Assembly: GCA_002309995.1 (NCBI GenBank)
Contig: DBYB01000026.1
Span: 1 to 59,669 of the forward strand
Reading direction: 5' to 3'
From: Bacteroidales bacterium UBA1197
Lineage (GTDB): Bacteria; Bacteroidota; Bacteroidia; Bacteroidales; UBA932
DNA length: 59,669 nt
A program made the translations under genes and the position numbers. Of the stretch, positions 8,143-19,100 are shown in pieces (position 1 is the stretch's first letter; each line of letters opens with the position of its first letter). The notes below the pieces were generated by a model. That model was given only the letters and a program-made list of their open reading frames with translations, searched no databases and was not told the DNA's origin.

Positions 8143-10100
8143 TACGGTGCAACGTATGTGAGACCTGTGATCTTGTCTGCAAATCCTTCACCCACAGGAC
8201 CGATGTAATCCATGAAGTTGGAAGCATCGACCGCGAAGAAATCGCCACCGTAAACTGCGAGTTTGCCGCTCACGGTAACGCCGCTGATGTGGTCGAAACG
8301 GACGAGGTTGCCGCCGATGAGACCGGAGTGACGGGGGGAGTCGGCGTTGGCGCTGTAGATGTTGCCGTAATTGGCTCCGCCTTCAACGATGTTGCTGGTC
8401 TTGTCCAGAAGGCCGACTATACCGCCGACGTGGGTCTTCTCGTTGGATATGAAAAGGTTTCCGTAGTTGACGCAGTCATAAAGAGCAGCATTATCCCCGG
8501 CGTAACTGAGCACATTGCCGATTCGTGCGTTTACGAAGGCGTTGGTCTGGTCGGCGTAGGTGGTGCAGCGCGTCAGGGCGGTGTTGCAATAGGCGGTTGC
8601 AAGTATGCCGCTCACGCGGCCGGCATCCAGCTTTATCTCTCCGCGGAAGGTGCAGTCTGTGATGGCGTTGGTGGCACTCCCGCCGGAATCTGTAGTGGAA
8701 TATCCGGCCATGCCGCCGAACATTACGCCGGTCGCGCCGTTTTTGGTATTCACGCCGCTATTGCCGGCAACAGAGAGGGTGACCTCGCAATTCTTGATGG
8801 TCGAAGGTCCGTTTTCGGAATTGCCGCAGATATATCCGGCGATACCTCCCAGAGCGAAGCGGTTGTTGTCTTTTTTGTTCCCTGCCGTAGTGAGCTTGCC
8901 GTTCACTGTGACGTTGCTCACGGTGGAGCAGATCATCGTGCCGGCAACTACGCCTGCGTCACCTTTGGCTTCAGCGCTTATCGTTATGTCGCAGTTGATG
9001 ACAAGATCCTTTACGGTAGCCGCCTTGAGCACTCCGAACAGGCCCCAGGTATTATTGTTTTTTACGGAAACGGTGGGCTTGAAGTTCTTTATGGTATGGC
9101 CTCCGCCGTTGAAAATGCCGGTGAAGACAGCACCTTCGGGGCCGCTGCTGTTGGCTCCGTTGGCTACCTTTACCTCGGGATAACCGATAGGGGTCCACTC
9201 AGAGTATGACGAGAGGTCGATGTCGGCCATGAGGGCGATTTCTCCGGCCTCGTTCTGCCACTTAGAGAGGTCTTCGGCGCCGCTGTTCACGGCTTCGGCG
9301 AAAGCTTTCAGGTCTTCTGCATTATAGATTCCGGTGGGAGCGGCAGCTGCGATGTGTACCTCAGGCATGCTTCTGAGCTCTCCGACGGCAAGCGTACGGG
9401 CGTTTGTACCCTTTGTGATGGTAATGTCGCTCGCAGTCTTGAACTCTATCTCCAGACCGCTGGCGTATGTACCTGCGGGAACGGGGATGTAGATGTAAGT
9501 GGGGGTACTGCTAAGGGGGGCATTCTCACAATTGACGGTAATCGTCTTGTAGGTGCCGTCGAGTCCGCCTATAAGCTCCGGTACGGTGTAATCTATACCA
9601 AAGGGACCGCTTATCTGTTCATTGCCGTTGCTTTTGAGGGTGACGGTGGCGAGGGAAACTCCTTCCTCTCCGGTGACAGGAATCTTGATGATTGCGGTGA
9701 GGGGCTTGAAACTGAGCGAAGTCTTCGAATCGGAATAAGCGGCCATAGGAATGGACGTACACTGCTCCAGGTACATCACATCGCTGAGCTCTACGATTTC
9801 GTCTCCGTAGTAAATATATGGAGGATATACAGCACAGTAAGGAGCATTAACTTCGCTCGTCAATGTGAAGCTGGCTGTCGCTCCTCCTTGGCTCAAGCTT
9901 TCGGAACCGACGCCGTTTACGGATATTGCATCGCCTTCGGCCCAACTGACTTTGACTCCGTCGATAGTCGTTTTGACAAGCGGGGACAGTGAAGCCTCAA
10001 GAGTGGTTGCTCCCACCTTGGCGGTGACGTTGTTCTCCTTGGTGCAGCTCACCGAGAGCAGGGCAGCACAGGCGGCTGCGAAAAACAAATACTGTTTCAT
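8142..10100 (-). CDS. Fimbrillin-like/GLUG-repeat surface lipoprotein
   Basis: 652 aa. The signal peptide ends at LLSVSC (Cys19, lipoprotein). Residues about 25-255 are a fimbrillin-like module with KTTIDG, WAEGDAISVNG, ASFTL, AVYP and IPVPAGTY, homologous to the modules of the 1050-aa and 953-aa proteins in this window. Residues about 258-652 are GLUG-like repeats (GGIAGY, GGMAGY, GGIVG separated by short strands), expected to form a beta-helix. It closely matches the C-terminal part of the next gene upstream (10239-11822), including the EWTPIG, GHTI and WGLFG segments, so the two arose by duplication and swapping of the N-terminal domain. Its start lies 12 nt after small ORF 2. The probable role is surface binding or display of a substrate for the SusCD system (inference). 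Confidence 0.8.
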   Translation of the reverse strand: MKQYLFFAAACAALLSVSCTKENNVTAKVGATTLEASLSPLVKTTIDGVKVSWAEGDAISVNGVGSESLSQGGATASFTLTSEVNAPYCAVYPPYIYYGDEIVELSDVMYLEQCTSIPMAAYSDSKTSLSFKPLTAIIKIPVTGEEGVSLATVTLKSNGNEQISGPFGIDYTVPELIGGLDGTYKTITVNCENAPLSSTPTYIYIPVPAGTYASGLEIEFKTASDITITKGTNARTLAVGELRSMPEVHIAAAAPTGIYNAEDLKAFAEAVNSGAEDLSKWQNEAGEIALMADIDLSSYSEWTPIGYPEVKVANGANSSGPEGAVFTGIFNGGGHTIKNFKPTVSVKNNNTWGLFGVLKAATVKDLVINCDITISAEAKGDAGVVAGTMICSTVSNVTVNGKLTTAGNKKDNNRFALGGIAGYICGNSENGPSTIKNCEVTLSVAGNSGVNTKNGATGVMFGGMAGYSTTDSGGSATNAITDCTFRGEIKLDAGRVSGILATAYCNTALTRCTTYADQTNAFVNARIGNVLSYAGDNAALYDCVNYGNLFISNEKTHVGGIVGLLDKTSNIVEGGANYGNIYSANADSPRHSGLIGGNLVRFDHISGVTVSGKLAVYGGDFFAVDASNFMDYIGPVGEGFADKITGLTYVAP

Positions 10101-10112
10101 TGCTTTCGGTGA

Positions 10113-10235
10113 TTAATAGTCCCAACTGTCATCCACGTAGGTAAGATCAGTAATATCTGCGGATACATCCAGGAGGCTGAGCTCCGGGACAAACTGCCCG
10201 GACTCAGCCTGAGGGGTTATGTATGCTCTCTTCAT
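10113..10235 (-). CDS. Small ORF 2 (40 aa), upstream partner of the 652-aa lipoprotein
   Basis: The ATG at 10235 begins three bases after the stop of the 10239-11822 gene, and TAA lies at 10115-10113. The peptide starts MKRAYITPQAE, continues through QFVP and a short LSLLD stretch, and ends in the acidic YVDDSWDY. It resembles small ORF 1 (AYIP, a terminal W-D-aromatic) and small ORF 3 (KYISPE, terminal DW). The following lipoprotein gene starts 12 nt downstream. There is no transmembrane segment and no recognised family. Its tight operonic fit, good start codon and conserved pattern argue that it is real. Confidence 0.65.
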   Translation of the reverse strand: MKRAYITPQAESGQFVPELSLLDVSADITDLTYVDDSWDY

Positions 10236-10238
10236 ACC

Positions 10239-11822
10239 TTACTTGGAAGCAAAATAGAGGTCGCTGATCTTGGTCTCCAGACCTTCGACTACGAATCCGA
10301 TAAGCTCCATGAAGTTGGTTGCGGAAGCGGCAGTGAGGTTGTTGGCATCGTCACCGATACGTCCGCCTACGCCGACTTTGCTGACGTGGTCCAACTTGCT
10401 GAAGTTGGCACCTATAAGGCCGCGGTACTTTTCGTTGGCGCAGATGATGTCGCCATAGTTGGCACCTCCTTCGACATAGCAAGTAGCATGATTGAGAAGA
10501 GCAAAGAGGCCGCCAAGTGTGGTACCTGTGTCGATGGTGGTGAGGTTGCCGTTGTTTACGCAGTCAATGATTGCGCACTGCTCTGCGATGACGCAGACGA
10601 CACCGGCCTCACGACCGTTGGTGAATTCGTTGTGCATGCTGGCGTTGTTGACGCAGTTCTTGTAGATGGTGCCCCAGTTGGCTGCTCCGCCGATGCCTGC
10701 TGCACGTCCGGCTGCAACGTTCATTGCGCCGCCGAAGGTGCAGTTCTCGATGTGGTTGCGGGCATCGGTCTTGTCGGAGGTGCTGAAGCCGGCGATGCCG
10801 CCGAACTGGACGCCTGTGCCGCCGTTCTTGACGTTGGCACCGCTGTCGCCGGTGACGTTGAGGTTGGCTTCGCAGTTGGTGATGTTGCTCTCGAGAAGGG
10901 CTTCATCCACGGTCGCGGAGAATACGAAACCTGCGATTCCGCCGATGGCGAAACGCTTGTCATTTGTCCTGTTGCCCTTGATGTTGAGGCTTCCGCTGAC
11001 GGAAACGTTCTCGATGGTGGTGCCGTATGCGGTACCGACGAGGATGCCTGCGTCGGCGACGGCTTCACCTTCCACGGTTACGTCTGCAACGATCTTGAGG
11101 TCCTTGATGACGGCTCCCTTAGTCGCACCAAAGAGACCCCATGTACCGCCGTTGGGAATGAGGGCGCTGGATTTGAAGGTGATGGTGTGGCCTGCTCCGT
11201 TGAACTTGCCCTCGAAGCAAGGTCCTTCGGGGTTGGAGGCGTTGTTGCCGTTGCCGCTCTTGGTGGCGGCGCCGATGGGAGTCCACTCGCTGTAGTCGGA
11301 AAGGTCGATGTTTGTCTGGAGCTCAACCTCGCCGTCGCTGTTGAGCCAACGTGTGAGTACGTCACCGTTGTTCACGGCCTTTACGAAGTCTTCGAACTCA
11401 GCCATGTCGGGAATGCCGCCTATGCTTGCGTTGGGGTCAACTACAGCGGTGTGGCCGTTCTGGGAGATGGGAATCTCGAGTGTCTGGCCGGAGCCGCTGA
11501 ACTTGAGGACGCCGCTGCGGGGAGCGGTGTCGGTGCTCTCATTCTTGTAGTTGGATGCAATCTTGAGGGTGATGACGGTACCGTTCTCGTTGCCTTCGCC
11601 GGAGTTGGGAGTCGCACTCACCCAGTCGGGAGTGAGGACAAGCCAGGTAGCGGTGTTGGTCTTGAGCACCAGGGTCTCGTCGCTGGGATTGTTTGCTGCG
11701 ACATCGCTGATGGCGGTCTTGTCGGCGGTCATGTAGTAGGTGACTTCTTCCTTCTCTTTACAGGAGGCCAGCAGTGCTGCTCCTGCGAGGAGCATGCATG
11801 CAGTACGGAAAATTGTTCTCAT
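10239..11822 (-). CDS. BACON/GLUG-repeat surface lipoprotein
   Basis: 527 aa. The signal peptide ends LLASC (Cys21). Residues about 28-125 resemble a BACON domain (TATWLVLTPDWVSATP and later LEIPISQNG), a beta-sandwich often found in Bacteroidota surface glycan-binding proteins. Residues about 135-527 are GLUG-like beta-helix repeats closely matching the C-terminal part of the 652-aa lipoprotein downstream. Unlike the fimbrillin-like lipoproteins it is not preceded by a small ORF; its start is 18 nt after the stop of the phosphodiester-glycosidase gene. It probably contributes to surface substrate capture (inference). Confidence 0.8.
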   Translation of the reverse strand: MRTIFRTACMLLAGAALLASCKEKEEVTYYMTADKTAISDVAANNPSDETLVLKTNTATWLVLTPDWVSATPNSGEGNENGTVITLKIASNYKNESTDTAPRSGVLKFSGSGQTLEIPISQNGHTAVVDPNASIGGIPDMAEFEDFVKAVNNGDVLTRWLNSDGEVELQTNIDLSDYSEWTPIGAATKSGNGNNASNPEGPCFEGKFNGAGHTITFKSSALIPNGGTWGLFGATKGAVIKDLKIVADVTVEGEAVADAGILVGTAYGTTIENVSVSGSLNIKGNRTNDKRFAIGGIAGFVFSATVDEALLESNITNCEANLNVTGDSGANVKNGGTGVQFGGIAGFSTSDKTDARNHIENCTFGGAMNVAAGRAAGIGGAANWGTIYKNCVNNASMHNEFTNGREAGVVCVIAEQCAIIDCVNNGNLTTIDTGTTLGGLFALLNHATCYVEGGANYGDIICANEKYRGLIGANFSKLDHVSKVGVGGRIGDDANNLTAASATNFMELIGFVVEGLETKISDLYFASK

Positions 11823-11840
11823 AATATACTAAATTGTTAA

Positions 11841-14291
11841 TCAGTGTTTTTGTCTGAGTATCATGTATGTAAGGCAGCTGCGCTCGCCCTTCGGGTCGCA
11901 GGGGCTGTTCACCAGCCCGCTCCAGCCTGTGGAGGGGTTGCGGACCCACATAGCCGACGAGCCGCCTCCGTCCATTCGGGATACGCTCCAGCCGCCGAGT
12001 TTCTTGGCGATGCGGTAAACTTCGTATGCCTTGACTCCCATGGAGTACCAATCCTGGCGGCCGTCTATCTCGACAAGCCACACCTTACGGCCGTCCTCGC
12101 TTACGACGGGGAAGGTCATGGGGTCGTAGGTTGTGATGTTTGAGTGCGACGAAGGAATCGAGGAAGTGTTGTCTGAGCCTTTGTCCATTATCTGGAACAT
12201 GGTGGATTCCAGGGAGAAAATGGGCGTGGTGGCATGGCCTTCCACGGTAATCTCGCATTTGAATTCTATTGTATCTCCAACTTTGACGTCGGCCAGGGCG
12301 CTTGCATAGCTGCCGCTGAGCGCTATGCCCACTCTCTTGCTGGAGCTTATGTATGGAAGCTCGGATATGGCACCCATACGTCCGTCGAGTACCTGAACAA
12401 CCTTTGCCGATGCGAATCCTGTGTTGACTTTCATGGGCTCTGAGCTGTATTCGCAGATTATATACAGCACGTTCCGTGCCAGATCGTTCACCAGTTTGGG
12501 ATACTCCGGATGAGGTGTACGCACATAACTGGACGTAAACAGGTTGACGGGGGATATGGTGGAAGCGTGACGCAGCGTGGTGTCGTTGACGGTGTAGAAG
12601 GGATACTCGGAGCCACCGGTGCGCAGGGTACCCTTGAAGTATTTCTTTCCGCAGGCGGCGGTGCCGTCGGTATAGACCGCAAAACACCAGCCGTGATTGG
12701 GAAAGTCCTCTACCACCTTGGGGTTGTTGATGTACATGGGCTCGCAGTCCTGCACGTGGTAACCTCTTGATATACCGTTATGGGAGTCGAAGAAGCAGCA
12801 GTTCACTCCGGCAATCACGTCCTGACCCTCGCTGCGCTTGCGTGTGCAGAGCTGCGAAAGGGTCTCGCGCTTGTTGAATCCGTTGTTGCCGTTGTTGTTG
12901 CCATTGGGATTGGGGAACACGTCGTCGGCAACTGCGCTGGCAAGCTCGATACGCGGGTTTGACAGGTCAACCTCCAGCACGTGCATGTGCCTGGGAACAC
13001 CCGTCCAGCTGTAGTGTGAATAAGTGACTCCTTCCGCGAGCGGGTAGCTCTCGAGGGTCTGCCAGTCGTAGTATGAATCAGCAGTCCAGTCTATCGTGTT
13101 TTTCTCGATGTCGTACCCTTCTGAGGCGTTCATCATGGAATTCAACAGAGCGTCTGCGGGAGCTGCGGACGGATTGGAGGCATAGCGGTCGTAATCGCCT
13201 ACGTGACCGTAGCCGAAGTTGCCGAAAAAGTTATCCTTGGCGGCGTTGTAGGAGCAGCCCCAGCCAGGGCCGAGGTTGCCGGAAATCTTGCCGAGTATGG
13301 CTCCGTAGTTGGTGCTTGACGTAACAATACCATCGTTGTGTCCGACGAGTCCGCCTTCCTTGCAGGGGACGTTCACCAGCAGATCGCCGTTGTTGATGCA
13401 TCCGCGGTTGCCGCTGTCCAAGCCTACGTTCGAACCGGAGTCGGAATATCCGACTATGCCTCCTATGCTCAGGTTCTTGCCCGGGCAGGAATTCTCCAGC
13501 ATGACGAGAGTAGCGTTGTTCGTTACTCTTTCGAAGGAGGAGGAGAATGCCGCGCCTGCGATGCCTCCGGCCTGGGTGAGCGAGCTGTTGCTTCCCTTAA
13601 GTTCGACCCTGCTGCCGGGGGAGCCGAAGGTCAGCCTTTCGACGCTTATGCCCTTGGCGTATCCGATGAATCCGGCATAGGGGTATTTGGATACGTCTAT
13701 CCTCCAGTTGACGTTGAGTATGCTGTGTCCGGCGCCGTCGAAACTGTAGGTAAGGGGCCTCTCCTTTGAGCCGGCAGGAACCCATTCCTTGATGGAAGAT
13801 GCGTCGATGTCGGCCATCAGCCTCACGCTCCCGTCCACCAGGTAAAGTGAGATTGAGCCCTCTCCGTTTACAGCCCGGGCAAAGCCAAGCAGGTCTTCGG
13901 CAGTATAGATGCCGCGACGGGTGCTTTCCCCGCTGCCTGCAGCCTGGTTTACCGAAATGCTGAGCTGCTCGCCGTCGAGGTTGGAGATTGTAACAGTGGC
14001 GCTTCGCTCCTCAGTTTTTTTATTCTCTTCCGCCATGATGGGCAGCTGCTGAGGTGCGTCGCTTCCTTTACCGCTGGCTGTCAGTATCTTGAGCCATTTC
14101 TCGGACGAGCGGGCATACCAGTCGGTGGACGATGTCAGGGTAATGGTTTTGTTCTCTCCGAGCGCCGCCATGCTTACGGACTCAGGGGAAGCGGACATGG
14201 GAACAGTCTCCTTTTCCGTTTCCTTGGGTTCGCAAGCTATGGCGAGCACTGCGGCGAGGGCCGACAGCAGTATGCTGTGCAGTCGTTTCAT
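11841..14291 (-). CDS. Surface lipoprotein with BACON, GLUG and phosphodiester glycosidase (NAGPA/DUF2233) domains
   Basis: 816 aa. The signal peptide ends LAIAC (Cys20). Residues about 30-117 are BACON-like (STDWYARSSEKWLKI), about 120-400 GLUG-like repeats (GGIVGYSDSG, GGLVGHNDG), and about 435-812 a phosphodiester glycosidase domain of the DUF2233/NAGPA family. The last contains MHVLEVDLSNPRIEL, VIAGVNCCFFDSHNG, KVWLVEIDGRQ and the hallmark DGGGSS (774-779). The human relative removes GlcNAc from a GlcNAc-1-phospho-mannose diester (the 'uncovering enzyme'), and a Bacteroides member of DUF2233 has been structurally studied. Its position directly after SusD points to cleavage of sugar-1-phosphodiester bonds in an imported or surface-bound glycan. 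It is the only clear glycan-cleaving enzyme in the operon. Confidence 0.9.
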   Translation of the reverse strand: MKRLHSILLSALAAVLAIACEPKETEKETVPMSASPESVSMAALGENKTITLTSSTDWYARSSEKWLKILTASGKGSDAPQQLPIMAEENKKTEERSATVTISNLDGEQLSISVNQAAGSGESTRRGIYTAEDLLGFARAVNGEGSISLYLVDGSVRLMADIDASSIKEWVPAGSKERPLTYSFDGAGHSILNVNWRIDVSKYPYAGFIGYAKGISVERLTFGSPGSRVELKGSNSSLTQAGGIAGAAFSSSFERVTNNATLVMLENSCPGKNLSIGGIVGYSDSGSNVGLDSGNRGCINNGDLLVNVPCKEGGLVGHNDGIVTSSTNYGAILGKISGNLGPGWGCSYNAAKDNFFGNFGYGHVGDYDRYASNPSAAPADALLNSMMNASEGYDIEKNTIDWTADSYYDWQTLESYPLAEGVTYSHYSWTGVPRHMHVLEVDLSNPRIELASAVADDVFPNPNGNNNGNNGFNKRETLSQLCTRKRSEGQDVIAGVNCCFFDSHNGISRGYHVQDCEPMYINNPKVVEDFPNHGWCFAVYTDGTAACGKKYFKGTLRTGGSEYPFYTVNDTTLRHASTISPVNLFTSSYVRTPHPEYPKLVNDLARNVLYIICEYSSEPMKVNTGFASAKVVQVLDGRMGAISELPYISSSKRVGIALSGSYASALADVKVGDTIEFKCEITVEGHATTPIFSLESTMFQIMDKGSDNTSSIPSSHSNITTYDPMTFPVVSEDGRKVWLVEIDGRQDWYSMGVKAYEVYRIAKKLGGWSVSRMDGGGSSAMWVRNPSTGWSGLVNSPCDPKGERSCLTYMILRQKH

Positions 14292-14294
14292 TTA

Positions 14295-16133
14295 TCAGTC
14301 GTTGAATACAACTCCGTCGTCCCAACCGGGGTTCTGGGTGAGGGCGCCGTGGGTGAGTGAACGCTGGTCGGCGGGGATGGGCCAGAGATAGTCGCGGCTT
14401 TCGTTCCACTCGTAGGCTTCCTTGGCGAAATAGGTCATGTAGCCGTGGTCGCCTTCGGAGAGGGTGAGTTCGCCACCTACCTTGAGCTGGTTGTTCGCAG
14501 GAGCTGTGGTCCCGGGCTTGGTGCCGCTGTAGAGCAGCAGGTCAACCTTGCCGTCCTTGTCCAGGTCGTACTCGCCGAGGGCGGGGATGTAGATGCCCTG
14601 GAACCCGCCGTTAGCCTTGGCGGTGAGCCACTTGCCTTCGCCCCAGCGGAGCAGGTCCCACTGCCTCAGGCCTTCGCAGAAGAGCTCCACGGTGCGCTCG
14701 CGGCGGACTTCGAGGATGGCTGCTTTCTGGCTGCCCTTTGCATTGGGATAATACTGTGCCATGAGTGCGTCTTCCCTGGTGGGGACGGCAGTGAGGGCCG
14801 GCATGCCCACGCGGGCGCGTATCACGTTGATGGTCTTGTCAAGGTCATCGACGGTGAGCTCACCCAGTTCGGCCTTTGCCTCTGCGTAGTTGAGGAGAAC
14901 CTCAGCGTAGCGCAGCACCGGATAGTCGGTGGTGGAGGTGGTTGCAGTCTCGTGGGTGTCGTCCGAGATGTACTTGATGATACGATAACCGTTGAAAGTG
15001 CGCTTGCCGAAGTCAAGTTCCTCGTGTACGGACTTGCCGAGGGCAACGTAGCTGGGGCCGTGGAGTGTCTGGGCCATACGGGGATCGCGGTTCTGGAAGA
15101 CGTCGTAGTAGGAGAGGGTCTCCCAACCGCTGCGCTCCTGGATGGGAGTGCCGTCGGCCTGCAGATAGTGATTTACGAAGCGGTTGGTGGCACTGCGCCT
15201 CTGGTTTGCGAAATCGAACTGGATGCCGTGGCGGACGAGAAGGTCCACGTTGTAGCGACGGGAGAGGATGGTCTCGCTGGTCTCTGCATCTTCGAGCAGG
15301 AAGTATTCGCGGTATGAGGCGTTAGTTGCTTTGGAGGCGAGCTTGAGGCTGTTGCCGGTGTAGAGCTTGCGGGAGCCGAGCATCTTGCCTGCAGCGTCTG
15401 CAGCCTGACGCAGGAACCACTCGGAAGAAACGGTAACGCCGTCGAAAGTCTCGGAGTCATTGGGCACGTACCCGGTGCCTGCATGGTACTTGCGGAAGGT
15501 GCCTTCAAACAGGGCGATACGGCTCTTGAGTGCGAGAGCTGCGTCCTTGGATACGTGATAAACGGCATCTGAGGACCATTTTGCAGGCAGGAGCTCGTAT
15601 GCCTTGTCGAGATCCTTGATTGCCTTGAGCATAACGTAGCCGCGAGGGTCGCGGGGTTTCTTGAGGTCGAGGGAGTCGGCGGAGCCTACTACATGGTCGT
15701 ACCAGGGTATGTCGCCGAATACGCGTACCCTGTAGTAGTAGAACCAGGCGCGGAAGAAGTAGCATACGCCGTCATACATGTTCTTGGTCGCCTCATCTGG
15801 GCATTTGTTGTTCTCGAGCATGTAGTTTACACGGCGAAGGGCCTTCCACATGTCATTGCTCCAGGGGGTGGAGGTGGGAGTGCGGGTGCCTCTTTGGATT
15901 GCTGAGAGGCTTGAAGCCGAAACCTGGTCGTCTGCGTTGAGTTCGGCGAGGTCAGCGGCTCCGGGCATGAGGTCGTTATAGAACTTGTTGGCCCAGAGGT
16001 CGAGTTCGGCAGCCGAGGAGAAGTAGCTTCCGGGAGAAAGCTTTGTCTCCGGAGTCTTTGTGAGAAAATCCTCGCAGCTGCTCAGTGACAGGGCCGCAAA
16101 GAATATTGCTAATGGTATGAGTATCTTTTTCAT
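14295..16133 (-). CDS. SusD/RagB-family glycan-binding lipoprotein
   Basis: 612 aa. The signal peptide ends LSLSSC (Cys20), followed by EDFLTKTPE, the typical N-terminus of SusD proteins. Helical TPR-like regions (WKALRRVNYMLENN, YFFRAWFYYYRVRVFGDIPW) and a C-terminal segment with LRQWDLLRWGEGKW and YLWPIP are all family landmarks. SusD proteins sit on the outer surface as a lid over the SusC transporter and bind substrate. The gene follows SusC by 5 nt and precedes the phosphodiester glycosidase gene by 3 nt, so it belongs to one operon. Confidence 0.95.
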   Translation of the reverse strand: MKKILIPLAIFFAALSLSSCEDFLTKTPETKLSPGSYFSSAAELDLWANKFYNDLMPGAADLAELNADDQVSASSLSAIQRGTRTPTSTPWSNDMWKALRRVNYMLENNKCPDEATKNMYDGVCYFFRAWFYYYRVRVFGDIPWYDHVVGSADSLDLKKPRDPRGYVMLKAIKDLDKAYELLPAKWSSDAVYHVSKDAALALKSRIALFEGTFRKYHAGTGYVPNDSETFDGVTVSSEWFLRQAADAAGKMLGSRKLYTGNSLKLASKATNASYREYFLLEDAETSETILSRRYNVDLLVRHGIQFDFANQRRSATNRFVNHYLQADGTPIQERSGWETLSYYDVFQNRDPRMAQTLHGPSYVALGKSVHEELDFGKRTFNGYRIIKYISDDTHETATTSTTDYPVLRYAEVLLNYAEAKAELGELTVDDLDKTINVIRARVGMPALTAVPTREDALMAQYYPNAKGSQKAAILEVRRERTVELFCEGLRQWDLLRWGEGKWLTAKANGGFQGIYIPALGEYDLDKDGKVDLLLYSGTKPGTTAPANNQLKVGGELTLSEGDHGYMTYFAKEAYEWNESRDYLWPIPADQRSLTHGALTQNPGWDDGVVFND

Positions 16134-16138
16134 AATCG

Positions 16139-19100
16139 TCAGAAAGTAATGTCAACACCGAAAGAGAAGGTCTTGGAATAAGGATACATGATGTCGCGGG
16201 TCGCGCTGTTGGTAGCGACTTCGGGATCGACGTACTTGGTGACCTTCTTGAGAGGGGACCAGTAGAAGAGGTTCTCGCCGGAGAAGTAGATACGGGCCTT
16301 TTCCAGAACTTTGTTCTTGGGCAAAGGCAGGGTATATCCTATGGTGAGGTTCTTCAGACGCAGATAGGCTGCATTCTGAAGCCAGTAGTCGGAGGTAACG
16401 AGGTTGCTGCTTCCGGCTATGAGTCCGCGCTGCCTGGGGAAGAAGGCCTTGCTGTTGTCGGCACCGGGTTCGGCAGACCAGCAGTTATCCCTGAAATTCT
16501 TGGGAATGAAGGTAGGCCTCTGGTATGCGTAAGGGCCCCAGAAATAGCTGCAGTAGCTACTGGGCATCCAGTCCATCTTGCCTACGCCCTGGAAGAATAC
16601 GCTGATGTCGAGTCCGGCCCAGCTCAGATCGCCCTTGAAAGAGTAATTGTAACGGGGACGGCTGTTGCCTATGACGGCGCGGTCGCCCGGGTCGTCGAGG
16701 GTGTTGGTTGCAGTGTTGATAGCGGGATCGTCATCCAGGTTGTGATACTTGATATCTCCGGCCATGAGGTGGTTGTAAGGAGCAACTGCGTCGAAGATAC
16801 CCTTGTTGACAATGCTTGAGTTGTATGTGGCCTCGTATTCGGCAGCTTCTTCGTCGGTGGCGAACAGGCCGTCCGTAGTGTAGCCCCAGATTTCTCCGAG
16901 TTCCTTGCCTACGTAATTGTCGGAGAGGAGTTTGTCGGGATTGTCGAAGCGGGTGATCCAGGTGCGGAAATCACCAAGCGAAGCGCTTACACCGTAGTAG
17001 AAGGGCTTGCCTGCAAGTTTGAAGTTGTCTTTCCAGGAGAGTGCGATTTCGTATCCGCGGGTCTGGAGGTCGGCTGCATTTTCCTTGGGTGCGGTTTCAC
17101 CATATACGTCAGGCAGTGTCATTGCCTTGGTGAGCATGTTCTTGGTGTCGCGGATGAAGAAGTCAGCGGTGATGGTGAGGCGGTTGCGAAGGAAACCGAG
17201 GTCGAGGCCAAGGTTCTTGGAAACGACGGTCTCCCAGGTCAGGTTGCTGGATTTAGGAGAGCTGGCGTTTGCGTATCCGGCTTTTGCGAGGCCGTCGAAG
17301 GTGTAGCCGCCGAGCGTACCTGTGGAGATGGTGTCCCAGTAGTAGTAGTTGTCAACCTGCTGGTTGCCCAGGGTACCGTAGGATGCGCGGATCTTGAAGT
17401 TGCTCACAACCGGTTTGATGGGTGCCCAGAAAGGCTCCTCGGAAACACGCCATCCGGCGGAGAAGGAAGGGAAGAATGCCCAGCGCTGTCCCTCGGGGAA
17501 GCGGGAACTTCCGTCATAGCGGCCCGAGACCTCGAAAAGGTAGCGGCCCGCGAAGTCGTAGTTGAGTCTTCCGAAGAATCCGAGGGTGCGGTATGCGGAT
17601 ACAGCGTCGATGGCTTTCTGAATCTCACCGTCTGTGAGGTTGATGTAAGAGAGCTTATCGCTTAGCGAGCCCTTCTGCTCGAGGGTGACGCTGCGGCTGT
17701 AGTAGTCGTCGAAGTTGGCGCCAAGGGTGGCGGAGACGTTGTGGTTCTTTCCGAAGGTGTTGTGGAAGTTGAACCAGGCATTTGCCACATTGCCGTCCTG
17801 ATAGTAGTTGTACTCGCGGAAGTAGTCGTAGATGGAGCCGTTGGAGAAGTAACCGCCGCTCAGACCGTTGCCGACGTACATCCTTTTGTTATGGTTGTCG
17901 TAGCTGTTGGGCGTAGGGTTCATTCGGTTGGTGGACTGACGGTCCCTGCGACGGTAGGAGTAATCTACGTTGAAGTCGAGCCACTTTGCGATGTGCGCCG
18001 TGAGGCGGTTGGTCCATGTCCAGTAGTTGTTCTTGTTCTCATTGTGGTTTACGTTGGACAGGAATGCTCCTGCGCGGCCGCTCATGAGAGGAGAGGTTGC
18101 GTCGGCCATGAAGTCCGGAACCATTACCACAGTACCGTCGGGGTTGAAAGGCACATAGGTGGGGGATACGTTCTGGGTAAGGTTCCACATGATACCCTGG
18201 CTGTTGAGGTCGGTGGAGCCGTCCATCTCCATGTAGCCGCCCCATTTGTAATTGGAGCGGAGCAGGCTCACGTTGGTGGAGAAGTCGAGCCAGGAGGTCA
18301 TCTTGGCGTCCACCTTACCACGCAGCGAAATGTTGTTGAGGGCATCGGAAGCGTTGCCGTTGAATACGCCCTCACGGTAGAGGTAACGCACAGATGCGTA
18401 GTACTTTACCTTGTCTGAACCGCCGCGTACGGTGACGTTGTGCTCAGTCTCGGGACGGGTGCGCTTGAACAAGAAACTGTACCAGTCGTAGTTGGCGAGA
18501 TACACGTAGGTGTTGACTCCGGTATCATCGGGAATGACCCAGGCACGTGCCGGGTTCTCGGTCACGTCGCCGTGACGCTCACGCAGCATTTCCATCTGCT
18601 CGTCGGAGTAGGTGAAAGCATTGTGGCCTTTGTTGACGGAGTAGAAATCGTTGCAGAGGGTTACGTAATCGTAACCGTCGGTAATGAAATCGGTGCTGGT
18701 GGTGTTCTGCGAGATGCTGTAGCGGCCGTTGTAGGTAATCTTGGCTTCGCCGCTCTGTCCGCTCTTGGTGGTGATGAGGATCACACCAGCCGATGCCTTG
18801 GTACCGTAGATGGCGCAGGCGCTGGCGTCCTTGAGCACGGACACGCTCTCGATGTCGTTGGGGTTGACCTGGGCAAGTGTTCCCTCTACGCCGTCAACGA
18901 GCACGAGAGGTGAGCCGCTGTTGAGCGAAAGCTTGCCTCGGATGTTGAAGCTGTAGCTGCCGCCGTCCAGCGAACCGGAGCCCTGGGTAAGTACCAGGGA
19001 AGGGTCTGCACCCTGGATTGCCATTGCGGTATTGGTGACGGGACGGGCGTTGAGGTCCTTGCCGTCGATGACGCTCACGGCGCCGGTGAGGTTGACCTTC

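Noticed and set aside
10386..11840. 484-codon plus-strand frame opposite the BACON/GLUG lipoprotein gene
   Set aside because: It has no domain or signal peptide and reads as repetitive Val/Gly/Ala/Asp runs produced by the complement of a biased gene. The minus-strand frame has a lipobox and homologous domains.
8142..14291. Possible CRISPR or tandem DNA repeats in the GLUG-rich genes
   Set aside because: The repetition is at the protein level (GGI.G motifs at irregular spacing); no regular DNA repeat-spacer pattern exists.
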